Origin: Bacteroidota bacterium
GTDB taxonomy: Bacteria; Bacteroidota; Ignavibacteria; UBA10030; UBA8401
NCBI GenBank assembly: GCA_025355705.1
Contig: JANXZD010000304.1
Location: forward strand, 1 to 7,704
Direction: 5' to 3'
DNA: 7,704 bases
Position 1 is the first letter of the stretch, and each line of letters begins with the position of its first letter. Position numbers and translations under genes: made by a program. Positions 6,882 to 7,704 of this stretch are shown in pieces. The notes under the pieces are model-generated. The model was not told the DNA's origin. It made no database searches and was given only the letters and a program-made list of their open reading frames with translations.

Positions 6882-6996
6882 CTAAGGGTGCCACGTTTCT
6901 TCCTACGGTAATTACCGACCTATAATAAAAACCATTGAGTCACAATGATTTACAGAAAATGCCGTTGGTGATATGAATTTTTGTGGCACCCTTTGC
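6881..6996. repeat. 116-bp segment bounded by 14-bp inverted repeats
   Basis: GCTAAGGGTGCCAC (6881-6894) and GTGGCACCCTTTGC (6983-6996) are complementary at 13 of 14 positions, including 11 bp without a break. The left arm begins on the last base of the activator's stop codon. Inside are two smaller palindromes (6906-6917 and 6933-6947). There is no ORF and no T tract after the right arm, so it is not a normal terminator. I see no clear target-site duplication. Possible readings are a REP-like or MITE-like non-autonomous repeat, a long 3'-UTR stem, or part of the enhancer region for the promoter at 7059. The sequence alone does not decide. Confidence 0.6.
6906..6947. promoter_or_regulatory. 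Candidate enhancer (UAS) palindromes for the sigma-54 activator
   Basis: CGGTAATTACCG (6906-6917) is a perfect 12-bp palindrome. CATTGAGTCACAATG (6933-6947) is a 15-bp palindrome with one mismatched pair and 5-bp outer half-sites. Their centres are about 173 and 145 bp upstream of the predicted sigma-54 start near 7085, within the usual range for NtrC-type enhancers. They are not alike, so at most one is likely to be the activator's own site. No second copy of either was seen by eye in the window. Confidence 0.35.
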
Positions 6997-7058
6997 AATA
7001 ATATATTTCTATGTCTCATCTGTTTTTCATCAAAGGAAGCATTTCTTAGAATATGTCG

Positions 7059-7074
7059 TGGCATGCTATTTGCA
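7059..7074 (+). promoter_or_regulatory. Sigma-54 (-24/-12) promoter
   Basis: TGGCATGCTATTTGCA matches the consensus TGGCAC-N5-TTGCA at all but one defined base. The invariant GG (7060-7061) and GC (7072-7073) are separated by exactly 10 bp, as sigma-54 requires. The start is predicted near 7085, giving an about 39-nt leader before the ATG at 7124. A sigma-54 activator gene ends about 180 bp upstream, which strongly supports function. Confidence 0.88.
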
Positions 7075-7109
7075 GAACTTTACTGTAACTCACACAACAC
7101 TACACATAC

Positions 7110-7115
7110 AGGAGG
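7110..7115 (+). promoter_or_regulatory. Strong Shine-Dalgarno of the exported-protein gene
   Basis: AGGAGG with 8 nt to the ATG at 7124 is the strongest ribosome-binding site in the window and fixes the start. Neighbouring genes have weak or no such motif, so this gene seems built for high output when its promoter is active. Confidence 0.85.
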
Positions 7116-7123
7116 AATGAATT

Positions 7124-7564
7124 ATGAAAAATAGAATGGGTTTTGTCGTCGCAATGGTACTGTTTGTCGCAGCAACATTTCAGGCAACAGCGCAGGAGAT
7201 TCGAGTAAAATATGAACCGGTCCGGTTTCAAAAGATACTCGACAAAGCATTGGTTCCCGCACTTGAGAGTAAAATTCCGGGAATTGTTGAAGGTTCATTG
7301 TACAACATTGTTTTGTGCAGGAAGTATTTTTCTAAATTGGATTATACTACAACAGTGGAAAAATTAAAATGGCTAATTGCTGAAAATAAATCTTCATCAT
7401 TAAATTACAAGACGCATTTGGCATTACTGTATTTAACAGATGCCGATAACATCAATATCACTCCAAAATCTGATCCTGAAACTCATGATTATTTGTTTAG
7501 ACAATTATCAAAGGAATTTGAAGAAAAGATGCTGGTGAGCAATGAGGTATTAACACAAAAATAA
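7124..7564 (+). CDS. Small exported protein of unknown function under sigma-54 control
   Basis: Not recognised. The 146-residue product starts with a signal peptide: a basic MKNRM start, a hydrophobic core at about 6-18, and a likely signal peptidase I cut after ATAQ (residue 24). There is no lipobox Cys. The mature part of about 122 residues has no membrane segment and a single Cys in VLCRKYF. Its sequence suggests mostly amphipathic helices (for example the VEKLKWLIAENK, YKTHLALLYL and DYLFRQLSKEFEEKM stretches), loosely like alpha-helical repeat proteins, so a periplasmic or secreted helical protein is plausible. It stands alone between a -24/-12 promoter and a strong terminator, which indicates a single-gene unit switched by a sigma-54 activator, most likely the one just upstream. 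A role in envelope or surface physiology is a guess. Confidence 0.88.
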   Translation: MKNRMGFVVAMVLFVAATFQATAQEIRVKYEPVRFQKILDKALVPALESKIPGIVEGSLYNIVLCRKYFSKLDYTTTVEKLKWLIAENKSSSLNYKTHLALLYLTDADNINITPKSDPETHDYLFRQLSKEFEEKMLVSNEVLTQK

Positions 7565-7577
7565 GTTTGGGTTAAAT

Positions 7578-7623
7578 AAAAACTGCGGTTGTTCAAAAAA
7601 AAAAAAACAATCGCAGTTTTTTT
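7578..7623 (+). terminator. Strong rho-independent terminator after the exported-protein gene
   Basis: A 16-bp stem (7578-7593 with 7606-7621, AAAAACTGCG pairing with CGCAGTTTTT, one G-T wobble) runs into seven T residues (7617-7623). The 12-nt loop is C followed by eleven A, within a 13-A run, which is unusual for a terminator loop. It starts 13 nt after the stop codon. The symmetric A/T flanks would also let it work leftward. Confidence 0.93.
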
Positions 7624-7704
7624 GTGCTCCCACTTCAATCTGAATTTCTAAGATTAAATAGTAATACGTAAATCAAAAATTGGTTTTAGAAGGAATCATT
7701 TCTT

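Noticed and set aside
6985..6997. Second sigma-54-like site (TGGCACC...TTTGCA) in the right arm of the inverted repeat
   Set aside because: GG and GC are only 8 bp apart instead of 10, which sigma-54 does not normally tolerate. The match is explained by the repeat arm.
7117..7134. Mini-ORF MNYEK starting just before the exported-protein ATG
   Set aside because: Five codons only, with its ATG just 1 nt after the AGGAGG; the 7124 start with 8-nt spacing and a signal peptide is far better.
7624..7704. Possible start of another gene at the right edge
   Set aside because: No ATG with a following frame is visible in the 81 bases after the terminator; nothing can be supported.

Overview
The window is AT-rich bacterial DNA with short intergenic gaps. 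It most resembles the Ignavibacteriota/Chlorobiota/Bacteroidota side of the tree. The clues are an exported protein whose signal peptide ends in Ala-Gln, mostly weak Shine-Dalgarno sites, a TAnnTTTG-type promoter element, and a metY-metX pair behind a SAM-I riboswitch. This placement is an inference from style, not a database result.

Left half, minus strand. At 1-1001 lies the 5' part of der (engA), a double-GTPase ribosome-assembly factor that runs off the window edge. A terminator at 1043-1082 separates it from a methionine operon read leftward: metY (O-acetylhomoserine sulfhydrylase), then metX (homoserine O-acetyltransferase). About 395 nt of leader precede metY. The leader holds a good sigma-70 type promoter, a complete SAM-I (S-box) aptamer, a mutually exclusive antiterminator/terminator pair, and about 200 nt of further leader with one more hairpin. 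MetX makes O-acetylhomoserine and MetY converts it with sulfide to homocysteine, so SAM, the end product of the pathway, is predicted to shut off its own precursor supply. A perfect 12-bp hairpin fills the short metY-metX gap.

Right half, plus strand, divergent from the met operon. A soluble PAS histidine kinase overlaps by 4 nt (ATGA) with an NtrC-type sigma-54 activator (receiver, AAA+ with GAFTGA, Fis-type HTH). About 180 bp past the activator is a textbook -24/-12 promoter, TGGCATGCTATTTGCA, with a strong Shine-Dalgarno and a 146-residue exported protein of unknown function closed by a strong terminator. Between activator and promoter lie a 116-bp segment bounded by near-perfect 14-bp inverted repeats and, inside it, two smaller palindromes at typical enhancer distance.

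The most interesting hypothesis is a self-contained kinase / sigma-54 activator / exported-protein module. The layout supports it, but the input signal and the function of the output protein cannot be read from the sequence. I found no CRISPR array, tRNA, rRNA or transposase gene.
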